Assembly: GCF_013391695.1 (NCBI RefSeq)
Contig: NZ_JACBGH010000001.1
Coordinates: 124,001-188,000 of the forward strand
Direction: 5' to 3'
Source: Thiomicrorhabdus cannonii
Lineage (GTDB): Bacteria > Pseudomonadota > Gammaproteobacteria > Thiomicrospirales > Thiomicrospiraceae
DNA: 64,000 nucleotides
How positions within the stretch are numbered: position 1 is the stretch's first letter; every line of letters starts with the position of its first letter. A model generated the notes under the pieces. It saw only the letters and a program-made list of their open reading frames with translations, did not search any database and was not told where the DNA came from. Positions 63,050 through 64,000 of the stretch are shown here, piece after piece. The translations under genes were made by a program, and so were the position numbers.

Positions 63050-63077
63050 TCCCTAAAGCCCAAAGATTCCGCATACC

Positions 63078-64000
63078 GTGATTAAACTCAAACGCACCAT
63101 CTCCCTCCCGCAAATGGTCTTATACGGCCTGGGCACCACCATCGGCGCCGGCATTTATGCGCTGGTGGGCGAAGTCGCCGCCCGTTCCGGCTATATGGCT
63201 CCTTTGGCCTTTTTTGCTGCGGCACTCTTGGCCGCCACCACGGCGCTTTCGTTTGCCGAACTCTGCGGGCGCTTTCCCAAAGCGGCCGGCGCGGCACTCT
63301 ATGTCAAACAGGGTTTCAATTCCGACCAACTCTCGCGCCTGATTGGCCTGCTCGTGGCTCTGGCCGGACTGGTTTCCGCCTCGGCGCTGATCAACGCCTT
63401 TTCGGGCTATCTTGCGCAACTGGTTCATCTGCCCGGCAATTTCACGCTGATCGCTGTTGTATTGGTCATTATCACGATCGCCATCTGGGGCATTGCCGAA
63501 TCGGTTTACATAGCCGGCCTGTTCACTTTGATCGAGGTCGGCGGACTGGTGTGGATAGTTCTCGTCGCTTCGCCCAATCTGGCGCACCTGCCGGAAATGG
63601 CGCCGTTGTTTATCCCCGATTTTTCGCTGCATAGCGCTTTTTTAATCTACAGCGGTGTGCTGCTGGCCTTCTTTGCATTTATCGGTTTTGAAGACATGGT
63701 GGATGTGGCCGAAGAGGTCAAACACGTGCGCCGCACTTTGCCCTTGGCGATTATTCTGACGTTGCTGATTACCGCCGCGCTCTACTTCAGCATTATGCTC
63801 CTGGCGCTGCTGACCGTTCCGCTTAGTGAACTGGCCGCCAGCAGCGCCCCGCTGGCCTTAATCTATGAAAAACAGACCGGCCAGCCGGCCACCGCCATCA
63901 GCATTATCGGTATGCTCGCCATCATTAACGGCGCCCTTATCCAGGTGATTATGGGGTCACGCGTGCTTTACGGACTCAGCAGCCGCAGCCTGCTACCGCT
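63078..64000 (+). CDS. Partial APC-family amino acid permease (3' end beyond window)
   Basis: About 307 codons up to the right edge, without a stop. It begins with a GTG (VIKLKRTISLPQMV) and has the APC signature MVLYGLGTTIGAGIYALVGEVAARSG, followed by at least seven hydrophobic segments and the conserved FAFIGFEDMVDVAEEVKHVRRTLP. APC carriers move amino acids, usually with a proton or sodium; the substrate is not assignable. The ribosome-binding site before the GTG is weak. Confidence 0.82.
   Translation, partial: MIKLKRTISLPQMVLYGLGTTIGAGIYALVGEVAARSGYMAPLAFFAAALLAATTALSFAELCGRFPKAAGAALYVKQGFNSDQLSRLIGLLVALAGLVSASALINAFSGYLAQLVHLPGNFTLIAVVLVIITIAIWGIAESVYIAGLFTLIEVGGLVWIVLVASPNLAHLPEMAPLFIPDFSLHSAFLIYSGVLLAFFAFIGFEDMVDVAEEVKHVRRTLPLAIILTLLITAALYFSIMLLALLTVPLSELAASSAPLALIYEKQTGQPATAISIIGMLAIINGALIQVIMGSRVLYGLSSRSLLP

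Overview
The window looks like a chromosomal segment from a sulfur-oxidising gammaproteobacterium, most likely a relative of Thiomicrospira, Hydrogenovibrio or Thiomicrorhabdus. The pointers are soxB with no other sox genes beside it, an exported DsrE-like protein, and classic gammaproteobacterial neighbourhoods: lepA-lepB-rnc-era-recO-pdxJ-acpS, ygfB-pepP-ubiH-ubiI, dapA-bamC and zapA-6S RNA-fau. The species call is inference. I saw no rRNA, tRNA, CRISPR array, prophage or insertion sequence.

Layout. 0-0.45 kb: a c-di-GMP-I (GEMM) riboswitch with a strong promoter, leading into an exported protein that runs off the left edge. 0.4-8.4 kb: minus-strand block with a BASS transporter, DUF445 protein, acpS, pdxJ, recO, era, rnc, lepB and lepA. 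8.6-12.5 kb: mucD and rseC, divergent from nadB, without rpoE-rseA-rseB. 12.5-18.2 kb: CheW-like protein, ygfZ, lysS, prfB with its programmed frameshift, and a DUF5610 protein. 18.3-23.8 kb: hybrid kinase/response regulator pair, fumC, thioredoxin, CBS protein. 24-28.2 kb: ispA, queD, pilD, DUF3579, aroG. 28.2-35.5 kb: thiL-nusB-ribH-ribB(X)-ribE-ribD-nrdR-glyA. 35.8-41.6 kb: ettA, a PAS/degenerate-GGDEF protein, DsrE-like protein, GNAT, soxB. 41.7-51.9 kb: purL, bamC, dapA, bcp, phoH, a LysR regulator and a potassium channel. 51.9-63 kb: ubiI/ubiH, pepP, ygfB, zapA, 6S RNA, fau, amiC, tsaE, queG, dgt, a small lipoprotein. The right edge cuts an APC permease.

The most unusual signal is a dispersed repeat of about 19 bases, AAACTSAACAGGCCGGGTA. 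It occurs at about 18 loci (about 22 arms). Four loci are inverted pairs that form long hairpins between genes, and four single copies lie inside conserved coding sequences. This pattern resembles DNA uptake sequences of naturally competent bacteria (Neisseria DUS, Haemophilus USS), but the word is neither of those. A prepilin peptidase gene in the window fits with type IV pili. Other points of interest are a perfect 10-bp palindrome over the soxB promoter, a RibB whose C-terminal domain has lost the GTP cyclohydrolase II zinc site, and a GGDEF domain reduced to SCDQF.

Most genes are housekeeping. Start codons were moved from the longest reading frame where a Shine-Dalgarno site or family alignment favoured a later start, and this is noted per gene.
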